Assembly (NCBI GenBank): GCA_035626815.1
Contig: DASPMY010000013.1
Coordinates: 47,316-111,315 of the forward strand
DNA length: 64,000 bases
Reading direction: 5' to 3'
From: Croceibacterium_A sp035626815
Lineage (GTDB): Bacteria; Pseudomonadota; Alphaproteobacteria; Sphingomonadales; Sphingomonadaceae
In this document: piece by piece, positions 17,382-26,301 of the stretch
Numbering within the stretch: position 1 is the stretch's first letter
How the letters are laid out: each line of letters opens with the position of its first letter
Notes under the pieces: model-generated
The model's database searches: none
Seen by the model: only the letters and a program-made list of their open reading frames with translations
Told to the model about the DNA's origin: nothing
Translations under genes and position numbers: made by a program

Positions 17382-17786
17382 GTGGCTGATCCGCAGGACG
17401 GCCGCCAGCGCATTCCGGCGCGCTCGCCGCTCGAGGAGGAGATCGGCTTCACCCGCGGCTTGCGCGTCGGCAACCAGATCTTCGTCTCGGGCACTATCGG
17501 GGTCGAGGCCGACGGCTCGGTCTCGCCCGGCGCCGGGCGCCAGGCCGAGCGCTGCTACGAGCTGATCCGCGAGCACATCGAGGAGCTCGGCGGGCACATG
17601 GGCGACGTCGTGCGGGTGCGTATGTTCGTCACCGACATCGCCGACGGCGACGCGGTCAGCGCCGCGTTCACCAAGGCGCTCAAGCCGACCCGCCCGTGCG
17701 GCACGCTGGTGCAGATCGTCGCGCTCTACGGCCCGCAGTTCAAGGTCGAGATCGAGGCCGACGCGGTGATCGGCAGCGGGCAGTAA
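17382..17786 (+). CDS. RidA (YjgF) family enamine/imine deaminase
   Basis: A 134-residue RidA-type protein with the GFTRGLRVGNQIFVSGTIGV start, VRMFVTDI and the TRPCGTLVQIVAL block that carries the family's arginine. The only in-frame start is GTG 17382. The strong GGGAGGGG ribosome binding site is instead placed for an ATG at 17366 that opens a 7-codon frame ending across this GTG. Either the mini-frame is a coupling leader or a one-base shift separates the real ATG from the body. Its gene overlaps the acyl-CoA dehydrogenase (TAATG), suggesting a role in branched-chain catabolism. Confidence 0.85.
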   Translation: MADPQDGRQRIPARSPLEEEIGFTRGLRVGNQIFVSGTIGVEADGSVSPGAGRQAERCYELIREHIEELGGHMGDVVRVRMFVTDIADGDAVSAAFTKALKPTRPCGTLVQIVALYGPQFKVEIEADAVIGSGQ

Positions 17787-18928
17787 TGAGCCAGTTCGCC
17801 CTTACCGACGACCAGCTCGCGATTCAGGACATGGCGCGCCGGTTCACCGCCGACCGGATAACCCCTTTCGCGGCCGAGTGGGACGAGAAGCACGTCTTTC
17901 CCAAGGACACGATTCGCGCCGCCGCCGAGCTGGGCTTCGCGGCGATTTACGTGAGCGAGGAATCGGGCGGGATCGGGCTCGGGCGGCTCGAGGCGGCGCT
18001 GATCATGGAGGCGATGGCTTACGGCTGCCCGTCGACGAGCGCGTTCGTCTCGATCCACAACATGGCCGGGTGGATGCTCGACCGGTTCGGCTCGGCGGCG
18101 GTCAAGGCGAAGTACCTGCCCCGGCTCGTCGGCATGGAGTGGATGGCGAGCTATTGCCTGACCGAGCCGAGCTCGGGCTCGGACGCGGCGGCGCTCAAGA
18201 CCACGGCCGCGGACGAGGGCGATCACTGGCTGGTCAACGGCACCAAGCAGTTCATCAGCGGCGCGGGCGAGAACGAACTCTACCTGACGATGGTCCGCAC
18301 CGGCGACGACGGGCCGAAGGGCATCTCGTGCCTGGCGATCGAGAAGGGGATGCCCGGCGTCTCGTTCGGCGCGCCCGAGCGGAAGACCGGCTGGCACTCG
18401 CAGCCGACCGCGGCGCTGATCCTCGACAGCGTGCGGGTGCCCAAGGAGAACCTCGTCGGCGGCCTCGGCGAGGGGTTCCGCATCGCGATGGCCGGGCTCG
18501 ACGGCGGGCGGCTCAACATCGGCGCCTGCTCGCTCGGCGGCGGGCAGCGCTGCCTCGACGAGGCGGTGCGCTATACCAAGGAGCGCCAGCAGTTCGGCCG
18601 CCCGATCGCCGATTTCCAGAACACCCAGTTCATGCTCGCCGACATGGCGACCGAGCTCGAGGCCGCGCGCGCGCTGCTCTACCTCGCCGCCGCCAAAGTC
18701 ACCGCCGAGGCGCCCGACAAGACGCGCTTCGCGGCGATGGCCAAGCGCCTGGCCAGCGACACCGGCAGCGCGGTCGCCGACCGCGCGCTCCAGCTCCACG
18801 GGGGTTACGGCTACCTCATGGACTACCCGGTCGAGCGGTTCTGGCGCGACCTCAGGGTGCACTCGATCCTCGAGGGCACGAACCAGATCATGCGGCTGAT
18901 CGTCGGGCGGGACCTGCTGCGGCAATGA
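17786..18928 (+). CDS. Acyl-CoA dehydrogenase, probable isobutyryl-CoA dehydrogenase
   Basis: A 380-residue flavoprotein of the acyl-CoA dehydrogenase family. It has YCLTEPSSGSD (FAD/substrate loop, residues about 125), a central FISGAGENELYLTMVRTG segment, GRPIADFQNTQFMLADM, LHGGYGYLMDYPVERFWRD and the C-terminal ILEGTNQIMR, whose Glu is the likely catalytic base. The ATG overlaps the ridA stop, and its own stop overlaps the next ATG. Being followed directly by 3-hydroxyisobutyryl-CoA hydrolase, it is most likely the isobutyryl-CoA dehydrogenase of valine breakdown. Confidence 0.9.
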   Translation: MSQFALTDDQLAIQDMARRFTADRITPFAAEWDEKHVFPKDTIRAAAELGFAAIYVSEESGGIGLGRLEAALIMEAMAYGCPSTSAFVSIHNMAGWMLDRFGSAAVKAKYLPRLVGMEWMASYCLTEPSSGSDAAALKTTAADEGDHWLVNGTKQFISGAGENELYLTMVRTGDDGPKGISCLAIEKGMPGVSFGAPERKTGWHSQPTAALILDSVRVPKENLVGGLGEGFRIAMAGLDGGRLNIGACSLGGGQRCLDEAVRYTKERQQFGRPIADFQNTQFMLADMATELEAARALLYLAAAKVTAEAPDKTRFAAMAKRLASDTGSAVADRALQLHGGYGYLMDYPVERFWRDLRVHSILEGTNQIMRLIVGRDLLRQ

Positions 18929-19974
18929 GCGACGTGCTGACCCGCCGCGAGGGCGCGGTGGGGCATATCTCGCTCAACCGCCCGCAGGCGCTCCACGCGC
19001 TGACCCGCGAGATGTGCGAGGCTATCTCGACCGCGCTGCTCGAATGGCGCGTGGACGACGGCATCGAGCTGGTCATGATCGACCACGCCGGGGGCCGCGG
19101 GTTCTGCGCCGGCGGCGACGTTGCGCTGGTGCGGCGCTCGGCGCTCGAGGACGGCGGCGCGGCGGGCCGCGCGTTCTTCCACGCCGAGTACAGGATGAAC
19201 CATCTGCTGTTCACCTATCCCAAGCCGACCGCGGTGTTCATGGACGGGATCACGATGGGCGGCGGCGTCGGCCTGGCGCTGCCGTGCACCTACCGCGTGG
19301 CGACCGAAAACACGGTCCTAGCCATGCCAGAGACGGCGATCGGCCTGTTCCCCGACGTCGGCGGCGGGCGCTACCTGTCGCGGCTGCGCTGGCGCTACGG
19401 GCAATTCCTCGCGCTGACCGGGGCGCGGCTCGACCCGGCAGAGTGCCTCCACCTCGGCCTGGCCACACGTTACGTGCCGTCGGAACGGCTGCCCGAGCTC
19501 AAGGCAACGCTGGGGCGCGATCCGCGCACCGCCGACCGGCACATCGCCTTCGCCGGAGCCAGCCCGGGCCAGCCGCGCATCGCCGGCAACCGCCTCGACA
19601 TCATGCGGCTGTTCAAGTCCGACCGCTTCGCGGACATTCTCGCCGCGCTCGAGGCCGACCCGGGCGAATGGGCGGCGAAGGAGCTGGCGACGCTGCGCCG
19701 CAAAAGCCCGCAGGCCTGCCAGGTCGCGCTCGAGGTGCTGCGCCGCGGCGCCGCGACCGAGGACTTCGCCGAGGAGATGCGCCGCGAATACGCGGTCGCG
19801 GCGCGGGTCATCCTGCGTCCGGACTTCGCCGAGGGCGTGCGCGCGGTGCTGATCGACAAGGACAACGCGCCGCGCTGGGACCCGGCGACGCCCGAAGGCG
19901 TCACCGCGGACATGCTCGCGGCGATCTTCGCGCCGCTGCCGGCGCAGGAGGAGTGGACTCCCTTCCCCGCTTGA
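18925..19974 (+). CDS. 3-hydroxyisobutyryl-CoA hydrolase (valine catabolism)
   Basis: A 349-residue crotonase-superfamily protein. Its length and motifs favour 3-hydroxyisobutyryl-CoA hydrolase over enoyl-CoA hydratase: GRGFCAGGDVALV (residues about 55-67), DGITMGGGVGLALP oxyanion loop, and PETAIGLFPDVGGGRYLSR with the hydrolase-type Glu and Asp. The long C-terminal helical part is present. It overlaps the dehydrogenase by ATGA. The later steps (mmsB, mmsA) are not in the window. Confidence 0.9.
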   Translation: MSDVLTRREGAVGHISLNRPQALHALTREMCEAISTALLEWRVDDGIELVMIDHAGGRGFCAGGDVALVRRSALEDGGAAGRAFFHAEYRMNHLLFTYPKPTAVFMDGITMGGGVGLALPCTYRVATENTVLAMPETAIGLFPDVGGGRYLSRLRWRYGQFLALTGARLDPAECLHLGLATRYVPSERLPELKATLGRDPRTADRHIAFAGASPGQPRIAGNRLDIMRLFKSDRFADILAALEADPGEWAAKELATLRRKSPQACQVALEVLRRGAATEDFAEEMRREYAVAARVILRPDFAEGVRAVLIDKDNAPRWDPATPEGVTADMLAAIFAPLPAQEEWTPFPA

Positions 19975-20041
19975 CGGCGGTGAAGAATTTCTCCCGCCCG
20001 CGCGCCTTGCGATTGCGCCGCATAGGAGGCAATTCGCGCCG

Positions 20042-20944
20042 GTGCAGCGCCTGACCCATCTCGACCGCCTCGAGGCGGAGAGCATCCATGTGATGCGCGA
20101 GGTGGTCGCCGAGGCCGCCAACCCGGTGATGCTCTATTCGGTCGGCAAGGACAGCGCGGTGATGCTGCACCTGGCGAGGAAGGCGTTCCACCCGGCGCCG
20201 CCGCCGTTCCCCCTGCTCCACGTCGACACCACGTGGAAGTTCCGCGCCATGTACGCGCTGCGCGACAAGGCCGCCAGGCAGGCGGGGATGGAGCTGCTGG
20301 TCCATCACAACCCCGAGGCGCAGGAGCGCGGCATCAACCCGTTCGACCACGGCCCGCTGCACACCGACATGTGGAAGACCGAAGGGCTCAAGCAGGCGCT
20401 CGAAAAGTGGCAGTTCGATGCCGCGTTCGGCGGGGCGCGGCGCGACGAGGAGAAGAGCCGCGCCAAGGAGCGCATCTTCAGCTTCCGCACGGCGAGCCAC
20501 GGCTGGGATCCGAAGAACCAGCGCCCCGAACTGTGGAACCTCTACAACGCGCGCAAGAACAAGGGCGAGAGCATCCGCGTGTTCCCGCTCTCCAACTGGA
20601 CCGAGCTCGATATCTGGCAGTACATCATGAAGGAGCGGATCGAGATCGTCCCGCTGTACATGGCTGCGCCGCGCCCGACGGTCGAGCGTGACGGCCTGCT
20701 GCTGATGGTCGACGACGAGCGGTTTCCCTTGATGCCCGGCGAGGTGCCGGTGGAACGCTCGATACGCTTCCGCACGCTCGGCTGCTACCCGCTGACCGGC
20801 GCGATCGAGAGCGAGGCGGCGACGCTGCCGCAAGTCGTGCAGGAGATGCTGCTCACCACCACCAGCGAGCGCCAGGGCCGCGCGATCGACAAGGACGCCG
20901 GCGGCGCGGGCATGGAGAAGAAGAAGCAGGAGGGGTACTTCTGA
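20042..20944 (+). CDS. cysD: Sulfate adenylyltransferase small subunit
   Basis: A 300-residue ATP-sulfurylase small subunit. The PP-loop motif SVGKDSAVMLHLA is at residues about 33-45, and LLHVDTTWKFR, FDAAFGGARRDEEKSRAKER and FPLSNWTELDIWQYI are diagnostic. It starts with GTG after an AGGAGG that sits 12 nt upstream, rather far. CysD makes adenylyl sulfate from sulfate and ATP together with CysN, encoded after a 148-nt palindromic spacer. The order cysD-cysNC-cysQ makes this the sulfate activation operon. Confidence 0.95.
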   Translation: MQRLTHLDRLEAESIHVMREVVAEAANPVMLYSVGKDSAVMLHLARKAFHPAPPPFPLLHVDTTWKFRAMYALRDKAARQAGMELLVHHNPEAQERGINPFDHGPLHTDMWKTEGLKQALEKWQFDAAFGGARRDEEKSRAKERIFSFRTASHGWDPKNQRPELWNLYNARKNKGESIRVFPLSNWTELDIWQYIMKERIEIVPLYMAAPRPTVERDGLLLMVDDERFPLMPGEVPVERSIRFRTLGCYPLTGAIESEAATLPQVVQEMLLTTTSERQGRAIDKDAGGAGMEKKKQEGYF

Positions 20945-20954
20945 TGAAGGGCCA

Positions 20955-21089
20955 GTTCCTCCCCGGAACGGGGAGGGGGACCATGACGCGCAGCGGCATG
21001 GTGGAGGGGGCCCTCCACCAGCGCGGCGCATGGGGCGGGCCCCCTCCACCGTCCTGCGGACGGTCCCCCTCCCCGTCCCGGGGAGGATT
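20955..21089. repeat. Palindromic intergenic repeat, copy A (cysD-cysNC spacer)
   Basis: Arms of about 27 bp, near-identical when inverted (TTCCTCCCCGGAACGGGGAG... against its complement at 21063-21089), flank a variable centre. Each arm is itself a small palindrome around GGAAC or GTCCC. The right arm ends GGGGAGGATT and supplies the Shine-Dalgarno of cysNC, 4-8 nt before its ATG. Other copies are at 23800-23930 and 32931-33074. Confidence 0.85.
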
Positions 21090-21092
21090 GAG

Positions 21093-23069
21093 ATGAACGA
21101 ATCCTTCCGCCCCGACGCCCTCATCGCCGAGGACATCGAGGCCTACCTCGAGCTACACCAGAACAAGGGCCTGCTGCGCTTCATCACCTGCGGCTCGGTG
21201 GACGACGGCAAGTCGACGCTGATCGGCCGGCTGCTCTACGATGCCAAGATGATCTTCGAGGACCAGCTGGCCGCGCTCGAGGCCGACAGCGCGCGGGTCG
21301 GCACGCAGGGCAAGGCGATCGACTTCGCCCTCCTTGTCGACGGCCTCGCCGCCGAGCGCGAGCAGGGCATCACCATCGACGTCGCCTACCGCTTCTTCGC
21401 CACCGAGAAACGCAAGTTCATCGTCGCCGACACCCCCGGCCACGAGCAGTACACCCGCAACATGGTCACCGGCGCGAGCACCGCGGACCTCGCGGTGATC
21501 CTGGTCGATGCGAGGAAGGGCGTGCTGGTGCAGACCCGGCGCCATTCGTACCTCGCGCACCTGATCGGCATCCGCCACCTGGTGCTGGCGGTGAACAAGA
21601 TGGACCTGGTCGACTACGCGCAGGAGGTGTTCGACGAGATCGTCGCCGACTACCGCGCGTTCGCGCATGAGATCGGCATCGCCGGGTTCACCGCGATCCC
21701 GATCTCGGGCTTCAAGGGCGACAACATCACCGCCGCTCCGTCGCGCGAGACGCCATGGTATGCCGGGCCGAGCCTGATCGAGCACCTCGAGACGGTCGAA
21801 CTCGAGAGCGCCGCCGCGCAGGCCCGCCCGTTCCGCCTGCCGGTGCAATGGGTCAACCGCCCCAACCTCGACTTCCGCGGCTTCGCCGGGCAGATCGCCG
21901 CCGGCACCGTCAAGCCGGGCGACGCGGTGCGGGTGCTGCCTTCGGGGAAAGTGACGACTGTCAAAGAGATCGTCTTTCCCCAAACCCCGTTCGCTTCGAG
22001 CGAAGTCGAGAAGCGTGTCTCGACTTCGCTCGACACGAACGGAATTTTGAGTGAGGCGGTCGCCGGCCAGTCGGTCACCCTGACCCTGGCCGACGAGATC
22101 GACTGCAGCCGCGGCGACGTCATCGCCGTCGCCGACGATCCGCCGCAGAGCGCCGACCAGTTCGAGGCCACCATCGTGTGGATGAGCGACGACCACCTGA
22201 TCCCCGGCCGCGGCTACTGGCTCAAGCTGGCGACGCAGACCGTCACCGCCACCGTCGCCCAGCCGAAGTACGAGGTCAACGTCAACACGATGGAGCACCT
22301 CGCGGCGATGACGCTCGAATTGAACTCGATCGGCGTCGCCCAGGTCACCACGGACCGGCCGATCGTGTTCGAGCCGTACGAGGACAGCCGCGAGCTCGGC
22401 GGGTTCATCCTGATCGACAAGCTGACCAACGCCACCGTCGCCGCGGGCATGATCCACTTCTGCCTGCGCCGGGCTCAGAACGTCCACTGGCAGGCGCTCG
22501 AGGTCAGCCGCGAGGCGCACGCGGCGCTCAAGGGCCAGCGACCCGCGGTGCTGTGGTTCACCGGCCTCAGCGGCTCGGGCAAGTCGACGATCGCCAACCT
22601 CGTCGAGAAGAAGCTCCACGCCGCCGGGCGGCACACCTTCCTGCTCGACGGCGACAACGTCCGCCATGCGCTCAACAAGGACCTCGGCTTCACCGAGGCC
22701 GACCGGATCGAGAACATCCGCCGGGTCGGCGAGGTCGCCAAGCTGATGGCCGACGCCGGGCTGATCGTGCTGACGGCCTTCATCAGCCCGTTCCGGGCCG
22801 AGCGCCAGCTGGTCCGCGCGATGCTGCCCGCCGGCGAGTTCATCGAGGTGTTCGTCGACACTCCGCTCGCCGTCGCCGAGCAGCGCGACGTCAAGGGCCT
22901 CTACAAAAAGGCGCGCGCCGGTGATCTCAAGAACTTCACCGGCATCGACAGCCCCTACGAGCGGCCCGAGAACGCCGAGATCCGCATCGACACCACGCGG
23001 ATGAGCCCCGAGGACGCCGCCGAGGAGATCGTCCGCCGCCTGATCGGCGAATGGGCGCCCGACCTGTGA
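21093..23069 (+). CDS. cysNC: Sulfate adenylyltransferase large subunit fused to APS kinase (CysN-CysC)
   Basis: A 658-residue bifunctional enzyme. The N-terminal GTPase has GSVDDGKST (residues 34-42), VADTPGHEQYTRNM and AVNKMDLVDY, and drives APS synthesis with CysD. The C-terminal APS kinase has GLSGSGKST (about 491-499), LLDGDNVRHALN and a DVKGLYKKARAG segment, making PAPS. Residues 299-317 are an extra segment encoded by a 56-nt palindrome (21987-22042) placed where other CysN proteins have a short loop before L-x-EAVAGQ. The reading frame is intact. The stop overlaps cysQ as GTGA. Confidence 0.95.
   Translation: MNESFRPDALIAEDIEAYLELHQNKGLLRFITCGSVDDGKSTLIGRLLYDAKMIFEDQLAALEADSARVGTQGKAIDFALLVDGLAAEREQGITIDVAYRFFATEKRKFIVADTPGHEQYTRNMVTGASTADLAVILVDARKGVLVQTRRHSYLAHLIGIRHLVLAVNKMDLVDYAQEVFDEIVADYRAFAHEIGIAGFTAIPISGFKGDNITAAPSRETPWYAGPSLIEHLETVELESAAAQARPFRLPVQWVNRPNLDFRGFAGQIAAGTVKPGDAVRVLPSGKVTTVKEIVFPQTPFASSEVEKRVSTSLDTNGILSEAVAGQSVTLTLADEIDCSRGDVIAVADDPPQSADQFEATIVWMSDDHLIPGRGYWLKLATQTVTATVAQPKYEVNVNTMEHLAAMTLELNSIGVAQVTTDRPIVFEPYEDSRELGGFILIDKLTNATVAAGMIHFCLRRAQNVHWQALEVSREAHAALKGQRPAVLWFTGLSGSGKSTIANLVEKKLHAAGRHTFLLDGDNVRHALNKDLGFTEADRIENIRRVGEVAKLMADAGLIVLTAFISPFRAERQLVRAMLPAGEFIEVFVDTPLAVAEQRDVKGLYKKARAGDLKNFTGIDSPYERPENAEIRIDTTRMSPEDAAEEIVRRLIGEWAPDL
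21987..22042. repeat. 56-nt palindromic repeat inserted in frame within cysNC
   Basis: The first 25 bases and the last 25 bases are inverted copies with two mismatches (arms built on CCGTTCG and TCGAGCGAAGTCGAGA around an AGCGTG centre). Its CGAGCGAAGTCGAGA core resembles intergenic palindromes I associate with sphingomonads. It keeps the frame and encodes residues 299-317 of CysN. Confidence 0.8.
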
Positions 23070-23800
23070 CCACGACCGACGCCGCGCTGGCGGCGGAGCT
23101 GGCGGAGGAGGCGGGGCGCATTCTGCTCGATCTGCGCACCAATGGCGGGCTCGAAGGCAAGGCGCTTGGCGAGGCCGGCGACCGGCTCGCCAATCGCTAC
23201 CTGATGGACCGGCTGGCCGCCGAGCGGCCGGAAGACGGCGTGTTGTCCGAGGAGAGCCGCGACACGCTCGAGCGGCTGTTCAAGGACCGGGTGTGGATCG
23301 TCGACCCGCTCGACGGCACCCGCGAGTACGGCGAGGCGCGCGCCGACTGGGCGGTCCATGTCGGGCTGGCTATCGATGGCGTGGCGCAAGTCGGCGCGGT
23401 CGCGCTGCCGGGGCTGGGCCTCACGCTGCGCTCGGACAAGGCGGTGGCGCCCGCGACGCACGAGGGCGCGCCGCGCATGCTGGTGAGCCGCACTCGCCCG
23501 GCCGCCGAAGCGCTCGCCGTCGCCGAAGCGCTCGGCTGCGAGCTGGTGCCGCTCGGCTCGGCCGGGGCCAAGGCGATGGCGGTGGTGCTCGGCCAGGCCG
23601 AGATCTACCTCCATTCGGGCGGCCAGTTCGAATGGGACAACTGCGCGCCGGTGGCGGTGGCCAAGGCGCACGGCCTGCACTGCTCGCGGATCGACGGTGG
23701 GGCGCTGCGGTACAACGAGAAGGACAGCTACCTCCCCGACCTGCTGATCTGCCGGCCCGAGTGGGCCGAGCCGGTGCTGGCGGCGGTGGCGGGCCTATAG
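23066..23800 (+). CDS. cysQ: 3'(2'),5'-bisphosphate nucleotidase
   Basis: A 244-residue inositol-monophosphatase-superfamily enzyme. GTG 23066 overlaps the cysNC stop (GTGA) and is chosen over an ATG five codons upstream. Metal-site motifs are visible: LSEESRD and VDPLDGTREY (residues about 75-95), and the C-terminal QFEWDNCAPVAVAKAHG. CysQ recycles the PAP left over when PAPS is used. Its place after cysNC and the overlap mark it as part of the same operon. A palindromic repeat starts at its stop codon. Confidence 0.93.
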   Translation: MTTTDAALAAELAEEAGRILLDLRTNGGLEGKALGEAGDRLANRYLMDRLAAERPEDGVLSEESRDTLERLFKDRVWIVDPLDGTREYGEARADWAVHVGLAIDGVAQVGAVALPGLGLTLRSDKAVAPATHEGAPRMLVSRTRPAAEALAVAEALGCELVPLGSAGAKAMAVVLGQAEIYLHSGGQFEWDNCAPVAVAKAHGLHCSRIDGGALRYNEKDSYLPDLLICRPEWAEPVLAAVAGL

Positions 23801-23930
23801 TTCCTCCCCGGAACGGGGAGGGGGACCATGCGAAGCATGGTGGAGGGGACTTTCCGCAAGCGCTGCGCCAACCGACAGCCCCCTCCGTCATCGCTGCGCG
23901 ATGCCATTTCTCCGCTCGCGGGGAGGATTT
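23800..23930. repeat. Palindromic intergenic repeat, copy B (cysQ / phoX-like gap)
   Basis: The left arm (GTTCCTCCCCGGAACGGGGAG) matches copies A and C. The right arm is decayed (CCATTTCTCCGCTCGCGGGGAGGATT). The repeat fills the whole space between the convergent cysQ and PhoX-like genes and supplies the latter's stop codon, so it could act as a two-way transcription end. Confidence 0.8.
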
Positions 23931-25236
23931 AGGCCATCCACGGCCCGGTGATCGCCACGGTCTTGGCCGGCTTGTACAAGTTGGCGAACAGCGTCCGCCC
24001 GTCGGGCGAGAAGCAGGCGCCGGCCCACTCAGTGTCGACCCGCGACAGCGCCAGCGGATAAGCCACGCCATCGGGCGTGATTCCGCGCAAGTGGTTGTGG
24101 ACGTTCTCGGTGTACTGGTCCTCGCACACCACCAGGTGGCCGTTCGGCGCCACCGTCAGGTTGTCGCCGAAGTTGTACTGCTCGATGCTGGTGCTCTCGT
24201 AGAACAGCTGCAGCCGGTCCCGGCCCGAGACCTGCGGGCGCAGGCGGAAGATCTGGCCGAGCTTGATCGCGCCGCCGCTGGTGCAGGCGAAGTAGAGCTC
24301 GCCCTCGCCCATCCACATCCCCTCGCCCCGCGCGAACAGCGTCGCGCCCATCGCCGCGCCGCGCTTGCGCAAGTCGTCGTCGGGCGCCTCGGGGTTGCCG
24401 AGCGTGACCCAGCGCACCTGGTGCCAGGTCTGCGGCGCGACCGCGGGCGCGGTCCAGTTGCGCGCGTCGGGCACGCCCTCGATCGCCAGCGCGTGGAGCG
24501 TGCCGCCTTCGGCCAGCCGCCCCTTCACCCGCGGCACGAAGCAATAGAGCAGGCCGTCCTCGCGGTCCTCGGTCAGGTACACCGCGCCGGTCCGTGGATC
24601 GACGCACGCCGCCTCGTGGTTGAACCGGCCCATCGCCTTCAGCGGCACCGGATCGACCGGCCCGGTGGCCGCAGCCGGGACCTCGAACACCCAGCCGTGC
24701 TCCTTGTTGATCTTGCCGTCGGGCTTCATCAGGTTCTCTTCGCAGGTCAGCCAGCTGCCCCACGGGGTCACGCCGCCGGCGCAGTTGCGGATGGTGCCCG
24801 AGAGCGAGCGGAACTGGCGCTCGACCTCGAGCGTGCGCGCGTCGAGCACCAGCGTGGTCGTCCCGCCGGCCAGCGGCACCAGGCTGCGCGCGCGCGTGTC
24901 GTAGGCCGGACCGGTGGCGCCGCCGTTGTCCTCATCGGGCATCAGCTCGTGGTTGCGGACCAGCGCGATGCGGCCGCCGCCGAGGTCGAAGCAGCCCATC
25001 CCGTCGGCGTTGTTGGGCACCCGCCCGCCATCGCTCATGGTATCGCCGAGCGCCGAGAGGATGCGGTAGGAGAACCCCGCCGGCAGGTCGATCAGCCCGT
25101 TGGGATCGGCCACCAGCGGGCCGTAGTTGCTGCCGCCGCCGGTCGTGGCCAGGCCGCCGCGCGTGCACCCGCTGGCGGCGAGCGCGGCGAAGGCGGTGGC
25201 GGTGGCGTGGAGGAAGCGGCGGCGGTCGGCGATCAT
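23929..25236 (-). CDS. PhoX-like (DUF839) secreted phosphatase-family protein
   Basis: A 435-residue protein of the PhoX/DUF839 beta-propeller family. The N-terminus has a Tat motif (DRRRFLHATATAFAALAASG) ending in a possible lipobox cysteine. Family segments include VRNHELMPDEDN, NCAGGVTPWGSWLTCEEN, FNHEAACVDPRTGAVYLTED and CTSGGAIKLGQIFRL. PhoX enzymes use iron and calcium; the acidic residues in ALVRNHE and LTCEEN fit metal binding. True phosphatase activity is not assured for all members. Its terminator region is the palindromic repeat copy B. Confidence 0.85.
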   Translation of the reverse strand: MIADRRRFLHATATAFAALAASGCTRGGLATTGGGSNYGPLVADPNGLIDLPAGFSYRILSALGDTMSDGGRVPNNADGMGCFDLGGGRIALVRNHELMPDEDNGGATGPAYDTRARSLVPLAGGTTTLVLDARTLEVERQFRSLSGTIRNCAGGVTPWGSWLTCEENLMKPDGKINKEHGWVFEVPAAATGPVDPVPLKAMGRFNHEAACVDPRTGAVYLTEDREDGLLYCFVPRVKGRLAEGGTLHALAIEGVPDARNWTAPAVAPQTWHQVRWVTLGNPEAPDDDLRKRGAAMGATLFARGEGMWMGEGELYFACTSGGAIKLGQIFRLRPQVSGRDRLQLFYESTSIEQYNFGDNLTVAPNGHLVVCEDQYTENVHNHLRGITPDGVAYPLALSRVDTEWAGACFSPDGRTLFANLYKPAKTVAITGPWMA

Positions 25237-25436
25237 CGGTCTCTCCCGGCCGCTCGAATCGCGGCGTGCAGGCGCATGCTAGAGGCGATTGCCGCGCCCT
25301 GTCAGCCCGCTCGTTGCCACCGCGCGCCCGGTGCCCGGGCCGGCAGGAGTCCGGGAATCGTGGTTTGCCAAGCCTTTGCCGCTGGTTATCATGCCCGTCC
25401 GGACCGCTGCCGCGGCAGCGCTGCGTCTGGAGATGC

Positions 25437-26288
25437 ATGGCCCACGACCGTCCCGTCCTCGCCTTCCTCGCCGCGCTGGCGCTGGCCTCGCCGGGCTCCG
25501 CGCGGGCGCAGCCGGCGCCGGCCGCGCCGCCGCCCGATCCCCTGGCCGACGGCGAGATACTCGTGCTCGGACCGAACCGGCTCGACGAGCTGCCGGTCCA
25601 GGCGCAGAGCGTGGCGCCGCTCGGCCGGGTCAGCCGCTCGCTCGGGTCCGAGTCCGCCCGGTTCGTGCGCTGCGCCGACTTGCCCGAAGCGGAGGACTTG
25701 CGCGCGATCCTCGACCACGGCCCCGGCCATCACCGGGCGCAGCGCGCGCTGCACAAGTTCATCGTCCGCAACGAGGCGTGCTACGGCGGCTACGGCTGGC
25801 CGACGCCGGAATCGCCCTACTTCGGCACTTGCAACCCGCAGATCGGGCGGATGGTCACCGTCGAGGTCAGGGAGGAGGTCTGCCGCTCGACTTACGACCG
25901 CGGGGCGCTCTACGAGCGCGCGCTCGCGGACTACGGCGCCTCGCTCGAGCTGACCCGCGCGCAGACGTTCGATCCCGCCGTCCGCGCCCGCTTCAGCGCT
26001 CTCGACCAGCAGCGCGACAACGTGCGGCCGCGCATCGACCGCGACTATTTCGTCACCGTCGCCTGCATGGTCCAGATCGCCCCGCAGGTCGGCCGCGACC
26101 TGCTCGCCGCCGAGCCGGGCTCGACCGGAGAGACGACCGCGCGCCGCCTGCTGATCGGCAACGGCGGGCCGTGCGTCGGCGGGGCCAAGCGAGTCACGGC
26201 CGATCCGGTGCAGTTCCGCGCCTACACCGCCGAGGCGGTCTATGCCTGGCTGACCGCGGCGGCCGGGCGCACGCTGGTGCCCGGCTGA
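25437..26288 (+). CDS. Secreted protein of unknown function
   Basis: A 283-residue protein. The ATG at 25437 starts a Sec signal (PVLAFLAALALASPGSARA-Q); the frame is open further upstream but without sense as a coding sequence. The mature part has a Pro/Ala-rich linker, then FVRCADLPEAEDLRAILDHG, six or more scattered cysteines (NEACYGGYGW, GTCNPQIG, EEVCRST, VACMVQ, GPCVGG) and no membrane segments. I do not recognise a family. It stands alone, divergent from the PhoX-like gene and convergent with ligD 13 nt later. Confidence 0.7.
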   Translation: MAHDRPVLAFLAALALASPGSARAQPAPAAPPPDPLADGEILVLGPNRLDELPVQAQSVAPLGRVSRSLGSESARFVRCADLPEAEDLRAILDHGPGHHRAQRALHKFIVRNEACYGGYGWPTPESPYFGTCNPQIGRMVTVEVREEVCRSTYDRGALYERALADYGASLELTRAQTFDPAVRARFSALDQQRDNVRPRIDRDYFVTVACMVQIAPQVGRDLLAAEPGSTGETTARRLLIGNGGPCVGGAKRVTADPVQFRAYTAEAVYAWLTAAAGRTLVPG

Positions 26289-26301
26289 CGCCGCAGCAGC
26301 G

